From positions 1-41,973 of the forward strand of contig JAFGMA010000067.1 in the NCBI GenBank assembly GCA_016927835.1: a DNA stretch of 41,973 nt. Direction: 5' to 3'. The stretch is from Candidatus Zhuqueibacterota bacterium. Its GTDB lineage: Bacteria > Zhuqueibacterota > Zhuqueibacteria > Thermofontimicrobiales > Sulfurfontimicrobiaceae. The position numbers and the translations under genes were made by a program. Position 1 is the stretch's first letter. Every line of letters starts with the position of its first letter. Positions 27,173-36,440 of the stretch are shown here, in pieces. The notes beneath the pieces are model-generated. The model was not told the origin of the DNA and searched no databases. It worked only from the letters and a program-made list of their open reading frames with translations.

Positions 27173-27650
27173 CGCTGACCTCCGTTTTGTTAAGTCGAAA
27201 CAAATAGAGATTGTAACGTCTCAGGTTCATCGTTCCGAGGTTTCTTATTGAGAAATGCGGGAAGCGCCCGGTCAATACTTGTCAATTAGAAATTTTCTGC
27301 AGGCTGACACGCATACGATCCGATGCATTATTTGCCGCGTCAATAACCGGAACTTTGAATCATGAATCAACTAACCTTTTTAATTACTAAAGAGTTATCT
27401 CATGCGAATCAACCCGACTCAATAACAATTTTGTAATATACTATCAAATTTTTATAATTTCAAGCTTTTTTATTATAAATTTGTAATCAGAATTGCGTCT
27501 TTGATCGCGATACTGATTACCAATCTGATGATTAGTATAAGCGTACTGACTGCAAAAAGGGCTTGCAATCGGTGGATTTTTTCAGTATTTTTAAGCCGCG
27601 AATATTTTTCGTTTTTGCTTTGATTTTATAATATTTTTGGAGCATAGACA
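27173..27650. other. 478-bp divergent intergenic region upstream of panB
   Basis: AT-rich DNA between two divergent genes. A TATAAT at 27627-27632 is too close to the panB ribosome site to be a normal -10 box. No open frame, convincing promoter, long inverted repeat or RNA gene is seen. Confidence 0.5.
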
Positions 27651-28499
27651 ATGTCAAAATTATGTATCAGGGATTTATGGTCATTAAAGGGAAATGGCGA
27701 AAAAATTTCTATGCTCACCGCCTATGACAGCAACACTGCGGCGCTGCTCGACGATGCTGGAATTGACATAATCCTCGTTGGCGATTCGGTTGGCACCAAT
27801 GTTCTGGGCTATGCATCAGAAAAAGAAGTGACGCTTTCGGACATTATTCATCATACACGGGCAGTCGTGCGGGGACGAAAACGGGCATTTGTCATCGCCG
27901 ATATGCCGTTTATGTCCTATCACGCCAGTGCTTCGACAGCTATTAGCAATGCGGGACGATTGATCCAGGAAGCGCGGGCAGATGCCGTAAAATGTGAATG
28001 CAAGGGCGAACTGGTGCAGAATGTCAAAGCTATCATTGCAGCGGGAATCCCGACAATGGTGCACATTGGTTTGACACCTCAAACATCAATCGATATGACA
28101 TCGAAGGGGCGCAGCGTCGAGGAAGCATTGGCTATAATAGAACTCGCCATCGAGATGGAAAAAGCCGGCGCATTCGCACTCTTGCTCGAGAAAGTGCCGC
28201 TGCGGCTGGCAGATTTAATTATGGACCGGGTGCAGATTCCGGTAATCGGTATCGGTGCCAGCAACCGCTGCGACGGTCAGGTACTTGTTATCCATGATAT
28301 TTTAAATCTGACTGGCACGCAATACAAGCATGCCAAAGTTTATCGGGACGTGCGAAAGGATATCACAGAGGCTGCAAAGGAATATAGTGATGATGTTAAA
28401 GCCGGTCGGTTTCCGTCGGATGAACATTATTTTAAAATGAAAGATGATGTTTTCGAAAAAGTTGTAATGCAATTAAAAAGTAATATGAAGGCAGATTAG
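27651..28499 (+). CDS. panB: 3-methyl-2-oxobutanoate hydroxymethyltransferase
   Basis: PanB (282 aa) transfers a hydroxymethyl group from methylenetetrahydrofolate to ketoisovalerate, the first committed step to pantothenate and coenzyme A. Signatures are MLTAYDSNTAALLDDAGID, ILVGDSVGTNVLGY (metal Asp), FVIADMPFMSYH (metal Asp), VKCECKGE with a likely metal Glu, and PVIGIGAS. GGAG lies 8 nt before the ATG. Some residues differ from the commonest form (CECKG where others have IEGG), so the enzyme belongs to a less typical branch. No panC or panD is nearby; the gene appears alone. Confidence 0.95.
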   Translation: MSKLCIRDLWSLKGNGEKISMLTAYDSNTAALLDDAGIDIILVGDSVGTNVLGYASEKEVTLSDIIHHTRAVVRGRKRAFVIADMPFMSYHASASTAISNAGRLIQEARADAVKCECKGELVQNVKAIIAAGIPTMVHIGLTPQTSIDMTSKGRSVEEALAIIELAIEMEKAGAFALLLEKVPLRLADLIMDRVQIPVIGIGASNRCDGQVLVIHDILNLTGTQYKHAKVYRDVRKDITEAAKEYSDDVKAGRFPSDEHYFKMKDDVFEKVVMQLKSNMKAD

Positions 28500-28712
28500 A
28501 ATAAGCTTTGCATGCCGGCTTTGCAGGTAAACTTTTTTTGATGAATATCCTGATAGAATCGAGTTATTTGTTCTTCCGCGAATGACATAAAATGAGCGCT
28601 TCGCAGTCTTTTCAATGCAGGTTTCAAAATCACGATTCGGGAACCCTGGAAATCACATTAAGCTATTGAAAATGCACGATCTGAGGAATTGCCGCGCTTC
28701 AAGAAGATTTGC

Positions 28713-28741
28713 TTGACTCGTAAGTATTTTATTGTTATATT
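28713..28741 (+). promoter_or_regulatory. Sigma70-type promoter
   Basis: TTGACT (28713-28718) and TATATT (28736-28741) are separated by exactly 17 bases, both close to consensus. It points to the HicB-like gene and implies an unusually long leader of about 270 nt. Confidence 0.6.
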
Positions 28742-28773
28742 ATTTTTATGCGTCACGTTATAAAAATCATACC

Positions 28774-28957
28774 GGGTGATCTTTGAAAAATCGAGCGGTC
28801 ACCCTAGAATAGGAATGAAGTTGTGAGAACGAGCCGGGATCATTGACTGGATTCACCGTTCTTTTATTCATATCGCTCGAAAGACACGAAAAAAAATTAT
28901 CATCAGGGCATGCCAACGAGAAAATATTCAAGGATTATGAAAATCCTGCGTCTCGTT
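28774..28957 (+). promoter_or_regulatory. Potential structured 5' leader
   Basis: GGGTGA (28774-28779) can pair with TCACCC (28799-28804). Farther on, AACGAG (28915-28920) pairs with CTCGTT (28952-28957), enclosing AGGATT/AATCCT (28931-28936 with 28942-28947). The stems are short. They could be a regulatory leader or chance. They match no riboswitch class I recognise. Confidence 0.3.
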
Positions 28958-29021
28958 AGGTGTGCGGTAATATTCTCCTCAGAATTTTGCATTCATATTT
29001 TGGCAGCACAGGAGTACAAAG

Positions 29022-29372
29022 ATGACCACAGAGTTGAAAACGAAGGAATCGGAGCGCAATCATACTGCCCCGAATTTGCTGCTTGCCGGAAGCGACAGGC
29101 AAAAAACGATTCAAGTGAAAACATTGAATCACCCTAATTTTGAGTTACGCCAACCGCTGGTGATTACGGTTCAGGAAGACAGGCAAAATATCATTGCAAA
29201 TTATAACGAATTAGACTCATTTGGCTGTGGTTGCACGGAATCGGAAGCTGTAGTAGATTTGCTCAATGAAATTATTGAAACCTATGTTGATTTGGAATCA
29301 GAAGAAAAGGCACTTCAACCGACAGCAAAACGCTTGTGGAATCATCTGCAAAATGTTGTCGTTCGCAAATAA
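29022..29372 (+). CDS. Small HicB-like hypothetical protein
   Basis: A 116-residue soluble protein. After a polar N-terminus (about 1-40), the segment PLVITVQEDRQNIIANYNE followed by FGCGCTESEAVVDLLNEIIE resembles the beta-beta-alpha core of the HicB/partial-RNase-H fold: short strands, a cysteine/glycine turn, then an acidic helix. HicB proteins are usually antitoxins of HicA. No hicA-like gene lies on either side, so it would be an orphan. The C-terminal part (about 85-116) is helical and basic and might bind DNA. AGGAG lies 7 nt before the ATG. The fold likeness is by eye only; the protein could belong to an unnamed family. Confidence 0.6.
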   Translation: MTTELKTKESERNHTAPNLLLAGSDRQKTIQVKTLNHPNFELRQPLVITVQEDRQNIIANYNELDSFGCGCTESEAVVDLLNEIIETYVDLESEEKALQPTAKRLWNHLQNVVVRK

Positions 29373-29755
29373 ATTGCATGGTTCAAGTGTAGGTTCCCCC
29401 TGCGAACGAAGCATTGAATTTTGATTCACCTTCGCGCGAATGACCCGACAAATTGCTTCCGATAATTCCAATGCCTTCTAATGATCAGGTGAAATGTTTT
29501 CGCCGTCCCGCGAGTTGTCCGGATGGTTATCGTGTGGAACAGCCGATAGGTCCTACTTGTTTATTTCAAGCTATAATAGAGTATTTTGTCGATTTTGGGC
29601 ATGCCAGAGCGCGCAAATCGTCAAGCTGATTTTTGCAATTCTCAAGCGTTCACGCGATAAATATCAGGTTCTGTTATCATCAAAATTACTTATCCGGATT
29701 CAACGGTCGAATGCTGATAAGCGGACAGAATTTGATTCACCAAAAAGGAGATTGT
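29373..29755. other. 383-bp leader upstream of the sugar operon
   Basis: Contains the upstream region of rhaB. A TATAAT occurs at 29572-29577 without a good -35 box, so it may be an activator-dependent promoter. An open frame in phase with rhaB extends to 29633 but lacks a ribosome site and conserved sequence. No repeat or RNA gene is seen. Confidence 0.45.
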
Positions 29756-31234
29756 ATGGCGCAAGCAAAATTCCTCGCAATTGATTTGGGCGCCTCCAGC
29801 GGGCGAGGTGTGGTGGGCACGCTAACAGATCGAAAGCTGACCATGACTGAAATCGCTCGATTCCCCAATGCCCCTATCACAATAATGAATCATTTACACT
29901 GGAATATTTATAGCCTCTACGAACAACTGATAAACGCAATGGGCATCTGTGCGCAAAACCATACCAGGCAATTGCAAGGAATCGGAATAGACACCTGGGG
30001 CGTTGATTTCGGTTTCGTCGGCAGAAACGATTCGCTCGTGGGAATACCTTACGCCTATCGAGACCATCGAACCGACAATATCATGGAAAAAGCCTTCGAA
30101 CGCCTCCCGCGGCAAACGCTGTATCAACTCACCGGCATTCAATTCATGCAGTTCAATTCGATCTTCCAGCTCTACGCCATGGTGCTCGAAAATTCACCGA
30201 TCCTCGAAGCTGCTGATAAAATTCTGTTTATACCCGATCTGCTCGGGTTTCTATTCTGCGGTGAGAAAAAAACTGAATCTTCGATTACAAGCACATCGCA
30301 ATTGATCAATCCGTTTTCAAAAAAATGGGAGCGCCAGATATTTGAAAATCTGAGCATCCCGCTCGAAAAAATGCCGGAAATAATCCCGACAGGCTCGCGT
30401 CTCGGTTCGCTATTGCCGGAGATAAAAAAGCAAACCGGATTGGAGCATGCGCCACTGATCGCGACTGCCAATCATGATACCGCTGCTGCCGTAGCGGCTG
30501 TACCGGCAAAAGGAGATGACTGGGCCTATTTGAGTTCCGGAACGTGGTCACTCATGGGTGTGGAAATTGCCGACCCAATCATTAATGATCAAAGTCTGGC
30601 GTTTAATTTTACTAATGAAGGCGGTTTCGGCGGTACCATTCGGTTCCTGAAAAATATCATGGGATTATGGCTGGTGCAGGAGTGCCGGCGGATCTGGGCG
30701 AACCAGGGGGATGAATACGATTATGGTACCCTCACGCAAATGGCAGCCGACGCCAACTCCTTCCGGGCATTCATCGATCCCGATGATGCATCGTTTTTGC
30801 ACCCTGAAGATATGCCGCGTGCGATCTGTCAATTTTGTGAGGATACCGGTCAGCCATGTCCTGAAACGCACAGCGAGATGATCCGAATCATTCTCGAAAG
30901 CCTGGCGCTGAAATACCGGATGACCCTGGAAAATTTGAATCAGCTTCGCGGGAAATCGTTGAAGGTATTGCACATTGTTGGCGGTGGAACCAAGAATGAA
31001 TTGCTTTGCCAATTAGCCGCTAGCGCCTGCGGAATCCCGGTGATCGCAGGTCCGGTTGAAGCCACTGCAATTGGGAACATTCTGGTTCAGGCAGTAGCGA
31101 CCGGTGAGTTGGATTCAATCGAAGATGCGCGTGAGGTGATCCGCCAGTCCTTCGAAGTCAAAACATACAAGCCGCAAAATCAGGATCGCTGGGATGAAGC
31201 ATATCATCGTTTTAAAGCAGTCTTAAATCAATGA
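29756..31234 (+). CDS. rhaB: Rhamnulokinase (FGGY sugar kinase family)
   Basis: This 492-residue FGGY-type kinase phosphorylates a ketose, most likely L-rhamnulose, after isomerisation. The N-terminal ATPase fold has LAIDLGASSGRG, and GIDTWGVDFGFVG is characteristic of the RhaB branch. The catalytic Asp is in ATANHDTAAAVAA, YLSSGTWSLMG follows, and HIVGGGTKNELL is the C-terminal nucleotide-binding segment. Length matches E. coli RhaB (489). The ATG at 29756 is chosen because AAAAGGAG ends 5 nt upstream and MAQAKFLAIDLG is the natural N-terminus. It leads an operon with a TIM-barrel epimerase and a sugar isomerase. Fuculokinase-type specificity is the main alternative. Confidence 0.9.
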   Translation: MAQAKFLAIDLGASSGRGVVGTLTDRKLTMTEIARFPNAPITIMNHLHWNIYSLYEQLINAMGICAQNHTRQLQGIGIDTWGVDFGFVGRNDSLVGIPYAYRDHRTDNIMEKAFERLPRQTLYQLTGIQFMQFNSIFQLYAMVLENSPILEAADKILFIPDLLGFLFCGEKKTESSITSTSQLINPFSKKWERQIFENLSIPLEKMPEIIPTGSRLGSLLPEIKKQTGLEHAPLIATANHDTAAAVAAVPAKGDDWAYLSSGTWSLMGVEIADPIINDQSLAFNFTNEGGFGGTIRFLKNIMGLWLVQECRRIWANQGDEYDYGTLTQMAADANSFRAFIDPDDASFLHPEDMPRAICQFCEDTGQPCPETHSEMIRIILESLALKYRMTLENLNQLRGKSLKVLHIVGGGTKNELLCQLAASACGIPVIAGPVEATAIGNILVQAVATGELDSIEDAREVIRQSFEVKTYKPQNQDRWDEAYHRFKAVLNQ

Positions 31235-31292
31235 AATCATTGAGTCGTTCTTATAACTTTGGCACGTATTTGAATGAAAGGAGCACGCCATA

Positions 31293-32138
31293 ATGTATTT
31301 TACAGGCATATCCGATGAATCTGGTAAATCAATTGAAACACAAATCAAAGCACATCAAACGTTGGGGTGGAATCATCTGGAATTGAGAGTTGTTGACCAA
31401 TGGAATCTCGCCAGCATGCCCGAAGACAAATATCAAATCGTGCGTGAAAAATTAGCCGATGCAAACATGCAGGTCAGTTGCTTCGCTTCCGGTATTGCGA
31501 ACTGGTCTAAAAAGATCGATGGTGATTTTAGCGCCGATGTGAACGAACTGAATTCAGCGATTCCGCGTATGCATGAGTTGGGTATCAAATTCGTTCGAAT
31601 TATGTCTTACCCGAACGCCGATTGGAGCGAAGAAGATTGGTCAAAAGAAGCCATACGCAGGATCAAAGAACTCTCGAAAATTGCAGAAAATAATGATGTT
31701 ATTCTGGTTCATGAAAATTGCTCGGGGTGGGCGAGTGCAAGCCCGGAAAATTCATTGAAGATGATTGAGCAGGTTAATTCGCCGGCGCTCAAATTAGTGT
31801 ACGATACCGGCAATGGACCGGGCGAAGGGCTGGATTCATGGGATTTTTACAACAAGGTAAAAGAGCACATCATTTATGTGCATATTAAAGATGCGAAGCA
31901 GTCGAAAATTGGCGAAAACACCCAATTTACATATCCGGGGGAGGGCGATGGCTATGTCAAAGAAATCGTCACCGATTTATTGAAAAACGGATACGACGGC
32001 GGATTCTCCATTGAGCCCCATCTTGCGGCGATCATCCATCTGGCACAAGACGCGGATAATGCAACGGCTGCCTACAATGTTTACCTTGAATACGGGCGCA
32101 GATTCAAGAAACTAATCGAAGATATAAAAAGCCATTAA
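31293..32138 (+). CDS. Sugar phosphate isomerase/epimerase (AP_endonuc_2 TIM barrel)
   Basis: A 281-residue protein of the xylose-isomerase-like TIM-barrel family (PF01261). The N-terminus FTGISDESGKSIETQIKAH and HLELRVVD, then FVRIMSYPN, ILVHENCSGW, LVYDTGNGPGEG, IIYVHIKDAK and GGFSIEPHL, trace the barrel strands and likely metal ligands (Glu in HENC, Asp in YDTGN, His in YVHIKD, Glu in SIEPHL). Members epimerise or isomerise sugars and cyclitols; the substrate is unknown. AGGAG lies about 8 nt before the ATG. It stands between rhaB and the isomerase gene with short gaps (58 and 25 bp), so it should act in the same sugar pathway. Confidence 0.88.
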   Translation: MYFTGISDESGKSIETQIKAHQTLGWNHLELRVVDQWNLASMPEDKYQIVREKLADANMQVSCFASGIANWSKKIDGDFSADVNELNSAIPRMHELGIKFVRIMSYPNADWSEEDWSKEAIRRIKELSKIAENNDVILVHENCSGWASASPENSLKMIEQVNSPALKLVYDTGNGPGEGLDSWDFYNKVKEHIIYVHIKDAKQSKIGENTQFTYPGEGDGYVKEIVTDLLKNGYDGGFSIEPHLAAIIHLAQDADNATAAYNVYLEYGRRFKKLIEDIKSH

Positions 32139-32163
32139 CAATTTATTTTTGAAGGAGGAAAAA

Positions 32164-33657
32164 ATGCGCAAGACCAATATTGGCATTGTCATGCTCACCG
32201 ATGAGCGCGAGCATGTGCACACCCAGACCGATGCACAAAATATGGAAGTTGTGCAAAAATGGGCAAATGTTATTAAAGAAGATGGAAAAACGTTTGACGG
32301 CGAAACGTATGATGTTGTTATCGGAAAAGAGATTATTTATGATATTCGAACAGCGCAGGATGTGGGCAAGCAGCTTTCTGAGGCTGACTGCAAACAAATC
32401 ATCTTCTGCTATAATGTATGGAATTTCCCGTTCCTGGTCTGGCCCACGCTTAATACGCTTGGAAAGGATGTTCCCGTTTTAAGTCTGTCGAATAATAATG
32501 GTAAATTTCCGGGTAATGTGGGCCTATTGGCGACCGATGGCGCTTTGCGGCAAGCAGGCAAGCGTACGCATCGAATCATCGGTGAGTTGGATGATCCGGT
32601 TACAAGAAGAAAGGTAATCGATTGGGTACGGGCGAGTCAGGCAGTTACTACCATCCGCAACGAAGTGTACGGGTGCTATGGCGGACACTCCATGGGCATG
32701 GAGACCGGTTTCTCCCATCTCACACCGACTCTGAAGGCACTCGGTACGACGATTCGCCAGATCGATCAGCTCTGGCTGATGAAGCAGATGGATCGTATCG
32801 ATGAAGCGGAAGTCGACAAAGGTTTGGCGTGGTTCGAAAAGTTACTCGGCGATCGTTTGAAATATGATGGGAAAATGTTGACAAAAGAAACGCTGAAAAC
32901 GCAGATTCGGCTTTATTTGAGCATGGAACTCGTTAACCAGGAAAAAGGATTCGATTTCTGCGGCTTGAAAGGTCAGCGCGAATTAACTGAGTATGTCTGC
33001 CTGGGCGATGTCCCGGAAATGCTCATGAATGATCCGTATGATTGGAGAGGACCCAAAGAGCCGTTTGTCTGCGCCACCGAAGCCGATACTTATGCGGCGA
33101 TTACCATGCAATTGCTGAAATACGCCAGCGGCGGATTGCCAACGCTATTCATGGATGTGAGGCTCTATCACCCGGATCGCGATCTCTGGGACTTCTGCAA
33201 TTCGGGTAACCATGCAACTTATTACGCCGCTCGCAGCAAAAATGCAGAAGAAAATTTCAAGGCTGTTTCATTCCATCCCGCACTTGAATTTTATTTCAAA
33301 GCCGGCGGCGCCAGCGTCGAGTTCGATGCAGCTCCTGGTACGCTGACGTTCGCACGTCTGGGGCTGTTCGATGAGAAACCATATATGGTTATTATTCCGG
33401 GAGAAGTGGTGTCGCTCAAGGAAAAAGTGCGCAAAGAACTGAACGCCAAAACAGATCCAACCTGGCCGCATGTGCATGCAAAACTCGATTGCGCATTCGA
33501 GGAATTTGTGAATCTGTTTCCTTGTAACCATATTCAGGCGGTTGAAGGTGACGCCGTCGACGCTCTGGTATATCTTTGTGAAATCACCGGCATTGTCCCG
33601 GTCGTTCTGGGACCTCGGGGTGCGCAGCGTGTGAAACCTATCTGGGAACGCGTATAG
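32164..33657 (+). CDS. L-fucose/L-arabinose isomerase family protein
   Basis: A 497-residue enzyme of the FucI/AraA-like ketol isomerase superfamily. Candidate metal ligands are Glu306 (CATEADTY), Asp331 (FMDVRLY), His350 (GNHATYY) and His456 (PCNHIQ). Their spacing resembles AraA, but Asp replaces the second Glu, as in FucI. The Rossmann-like N-terminal part includes IIFCYNVWNFPF and VYGCYGGHSMGMETG, common to this group. AGGAGG ends 5 nt before the chosen ATG; the in-frame TTG at 32149 is not needed. It is the last gene before a strong terminator and probably supplies the ketose for the kinase in the same operon. The actual substrate (rhamnose, fucose, arabinose or another) is not determined. 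Confidence 0.85.
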   Translation: MRKTNIGIVMLTDEREHVHTQTDAQNMEVVQKWANVIKEDGKTFDGETYDVVIGKEIIYDIRTAQDVGKQLSEADCKQIIFCYNVWNFPFLVWPTLNTLGKDVPVLSLSNNNGKFPGNVGLLATDGALRQAGKRTHRIIGELDDPVTRRKVIDWVRASQAVTTIRNEVYGCYGGHSMGMETGFSHLTPTLKALGTTIRQIDQLWLMKQMDRIDEAEVDKGLAWFEKLLGDRLKYDGKMLTKETLKTQIRLYLSMELVNQEKGFDFCGLKGQRELTEYVCLGDVPEMLMNDPYDWRGPKEPFVCATEADTYAAITMQLLKYASGGLPTLFMDVRLYHPDRDLWDFCNSGNHATYYAARSKNAEENFKAVSFHPALEFYFKAGGASVEFDAAPGTLTFARLGLFDEKPYMVIIPGEVVSLKEKVRKELNAKTDPTWPHVHAKLDCAFEEFVNLFPCNHIQAVEGDAVDALVYLCEITGIVPVVLGPRGAQRVKPIWERV

Positions 33658-33714
33658 ACACATCAAATTTTTGATTCACTGAAGGTTACCAGAGAATTTA
33701 ACCAGTTGCGAATT

Positions 33715-33744
33715 AAATGCCTGTGTGAGCAGGCATTTTTTTTT
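33715..33744 (+). terminator. Rho-independent terminator of the sugar operon
   Basis: AAATGCCTG (33715-33723) and CAGGCATTT (33730-33738) form a 9-bp stem with a 6-nt loop, followed by a T run to 33744. It lies 58 bp after the isomerase stop. Confidence 0.9.
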
Positions 33745-34296
33745 GCTAATTTTTAAAACTGAATCTATAACAAATTCCTCATTTAAAGAAATGGCACTCT
33801 CATTCATACTTGTCTTCCTTCAAGCCTGTTGGCAATAATACCGATTCCGTTGGCTTTAATACCAATATTCAAACCCGTTTATCTAATATCCTGAAATTTC
33901 TTAAAGCCTGATATTACAATATCTAATAGTACCAATAAAATTTCGATTTTTATTGGCATAGCCTTTGATTAATACGTCTTCCTTTGGGTATATTCGAGGA
34001 AAATATGATACGACATTCTGATTGCAATGCGTGCCACCGGCAAGTGTTAGTTTTATGACTTGGATCACAATTGTAGAAAAAATAAGTAGTTCAAATCGAT
34101 TTTATGTTCTAAATCACATCTTATATCGCGTGAATTTTCTAATTTGAGAGCGCAAAATTAATATATGTTTTGCGAATTTAAATGAACTGCTGGCAGCACG
34201 CTGCAAATCAAATGAATGAATAAATCAGGGCGAATACATTTATAGATTATCTATGAAAAGGGCACCTGATTAAACATGATCGAAAAGGAGGAAGCA
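33745..34296. other. 552-bp AT-rich intergenic region
   Basis: No open frame of note. An inverted repeat, CCAATAAAA (33932-33940) with TTTTATTGG (33948-33956), gives a 9-bp AT-rich stem without a U-tract. A small palindrome ATAGATTATCTAT lies near 34242. No convincing promoter for the downstream secreted protein was found. Confidence 0.45.
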
Positions 34297-36390
34297 ATGA
34301 GGAGTTTTATCAACAATTTGGGGGGCAGTTTATTGGTGCTATTGTTGGTTTGTTTGATTTCATCAGGAAATGCGCAGGCAGCATTAACGATAGATTCGAA
34401 TGTGAATGTTGGAACCGCACCGCTGGTGGTCAATTTCGATTTAAAAGGTGGATGGGCATATTATCAAAAATGGGATTTTGGCGACGGAACAATTGCAGAG
34501 GCATTAAATCCGGTCCATGTTTATCAAACACCCGGAACCTATACTGTGAAAGTAACCTATCGGACACTTGGAAGTGAATATAAAACGCAACAGACTGATT
34601 TTATTACAGTTTACAATCCGGTCGGTTTGTGCCGGCTCGCGATTGCAGAGGCGTGCAGCACCTGGCCCGGTGAATCCTGGGATAATGTATTCGATGGCGA
34701 TATTTTCGGGATCGATGGCACCGCCAGCCCGCTCGGAAATCCATCCTACGCGATTTTCAAGTTCAGGGATGGCAGGGCAAAAAACGTTTTGAAGATGCGC
34801 GTCCTGGCAAATCCGGGTATAAACCGCTTTTCTCAAATAGTTAAAAAATTCCGGATTCAACTTTCAAGCACCGGAATGGAGCCTGCTGATTTTTCAACAG
34901 TTTGGCAGGGCGTTACAACGGATGTGGGCTGGGTCGAGCAGGGCATCTCTGCAACCGAGGCGAAATATATTAAATTTATAATTGATGAGCCACCAAGAAG
35001 CCCCCAGGTGGGTGAAATTGAAATTTATTCGGAATTTGTTATCGTCGACTCGCTGTTTTCAACAATTTCTGTAACAGCACCGCACGTTGCCAACGGCGTC
35101 GAAAAGGCGACGATAACGCTCAATCTGAAAGATCAATACGGAGCGCCAGTCACCGGCAAGACTGAAAACGATATTACGTTTTTTGTCACAGGCTCAGACA
35201 ACAACCTGAAAAATTTCAGGGAAATTGGCACAAGCGGCAAATATGTCGCTGAGTTAACGTCGGTATCGCCCGGTGAAAAATTTGTCTCGGCATTCGTCAA
35301 CGGTATATCGGTGCGATATATCGCGTTGAACTCGAATCAGCGAGCAAGCACGGTTTTCATTTATTCCGAACCCAAACGTGGAAAATTTGTCATCGTGGAT
35401 TCAAGTCGAACCTGGCCCAACGAAGGCTGGAGCAATGCATTTGACGGGGATATCGATGACTCGGATGGCTATACAAACGGAACCGTGAGCTGTGCCGGCA
35501 ATCCTCCATTTGTAACTGTAGCTTTTGAGGATCAAAGTATACATTGGATTAGCGCAATGCGCCTCTTGACTGATACACGCCGGGGGTGGGCATCTATGTG
35601 GGTGACACGGTTCCACCTTGAGGTGTCCACAACAGGACTTGCTGCGGGTGATTTTAGTGCGGTGCTTTCGGCAAAAAAATCAGTAGGCGCCTGGGAAGAG
35701 TTTCCGCTGGAAGCAGCCATTCCCGTAAAATATATTAAATTTGTTGTTGATGAGCCGGCTTCCGAATGGCGGCAGCTCGGAGAAATTGAATTCCTTGAAG
35801 TCGCAGAGCCAACACCGGTTGAATTGATCTCATTCGAAGCAACCTATTTAAACGATGCTGTTGAATTAACCTGGGCTACTGCTTCAGAGAGCAACAACCT
35901 GGGATTTGAAATTGAACGCAAAGCCGCTGATACAAATTTCGGGCGAATCGGTTTTGTGCAAGGAAAGGGCACCACGACTGAGATGCAATATTACCAATTC
36001 GCAGATGCAACAGCCGAGAAGGACCAGACATATTATTATCGCTTGAAGCAAATAGATACTGACGGAACATTTGTCTATTTCAGCCCTGTCAAACTGAAGG
36101 TCGGGGCGCCGATTCGATATAGCCTGGCGCAAAATTATCCCAATCCGTTTAATCCTTCGACTGTCATTCAATACGAACTTCCCGAAGAAGGATTTGCGAG
36201 TTTAATCGTTTTAAATTCACTGGGACAGGAGATCAAGCGATTGGTGAATGAAAATATGCAGCCCGGCAGATACATTGCAAATTGGGACGGAACAGATTTC
36301 AACGGGCAGGATGTCGCAGCCGGTGTTTATTTTTTCAAAATATTTGCTGGCGATTTTGTTGCAACGAAGCGAATGGTTCTTTTAAGGTAA
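34297..36390 (+). CDS. Secreted multidomain protein with T9SS type-A sorting domain
   Basis: A 697-residue exported protein. A signal peptide (about 10-28, ending GNAQAA) is followed by a PKD domain (about 30-105, WDFGDG). Next come a discoidin-like module (about 110-240), a Big/invasin-like Ig domain (about 245-340), a second copy of the discoidin-like module (about 360-500), a fibronectin-III-like domain (about 505-605), and the C-terminal sorting domain (about 607-697) with YPNPFNP at 614-620 and the closing GVYFFKIFAGDFVATKRMVL. The two middle modules share TWP..W.N.FDGDI and YIKF..DEP. Such proteins pass the outer membrane through the type IX system and stay on the surface or are released, often as adhesins or carbohydrate binders. 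No enzyme domain is seen. AGGAGG ends 5 nt before the chosen ATG; an ATG at 34276 is upstream of it. Confidence 0.9.
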   Translation: MRSFINNLGGSLLVLLLVCLISSGNAQAALTIDSNVNVGTAPLVVNFDLKGGWAYYQKWDFGDGTIAEALNPVHVYQTPGTYTVKVTYRTLGSEYKTQQTDFITVYNPVGLCRLAIAEACSTWPGESWDNVFDGDIFGIDGTASPLGNPSYAIFKFRDGRAKNVLKMRVLANPGINRFSQIVKKFRIQLSSTGMEPADFSTVWQGVTTDVGWVEQGISATEAKYIKFIIDEPPRSPQVGEIEIYSEFVIVDSLFSTISVTAPHVANGVEKATITLNLKDQYGAPVTGKTENDITFFVTGSDNNLKNFREIGTSGKYVAELTSVSPGEKFVSAFVNGISVRYIALNSNQRASTVFIYSEPKRGKFVIVDSSRTWPNEGWSNAFDGDIDDSDGYTNGTVSCAGNPPFVTVAFEDQSIHWISAMRLLTDTRRGWASMWVTRFHLEVSTTGLAAGDFSAVLSAKKSVGAWEEFPLEAAIPVKYIKFVVDEPASEWRQLGEIEFLEVAEPTPVELISFEATYLNDAVELTWATASESNNLGFEIERKAADTNFGRIGFVQGKGTTTEMQYYQFADATAEKDQTYYYRLKQIDTDGTFVYFSPVKLKVGAPIRYSLAQNYPNPFNPSTVIQYELPEEGFASLIVLNSLGQEIKRLVNENMQPGRYIANWDGTDFNGQDVAAGVYFFKIFAGDFVATKRMVLLR

Positions 36391-36440
36391 TGAAAACATA
36401 GCTGTGTCAGAATAATACGCGAAAAACATCAAACGATAAC

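Larger units (their letters stand above)
28500..29021. other. 522-bp region with promoter and structured leader
   Basis: Between panB and the HicB-like gene. It contains a strong promoter candidate at 28713-28741 and a leader of about 270 nt with potential hairpins (28774-28957). A T7 run at 28533-28539 lies just after panB but lacks a strong stem. An open frame starting at 28910 overlaps the next gene and has no ribosome site. Confidence 0.5.

Noticed and set aside
27627..27632. TATAAT before panB as a -10 box
   Set aside because: It is only 6 bases before the ribosome site and lacks a -35 box at the right distance.
28910..29137. Open frame starting ATGCCAACGAG and overlapping the HicB-like gene
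   Set aside because: It lacks a Shine-Dalgarno, overlaps a gene that has one, and its sequence shows no domain.
32164..33657. Naming the isomerase fucI, araA or rhaA
   Set aside because: The metal-site pattern is mixed and overall likeness is too distant to choose a specific substrate by eye.
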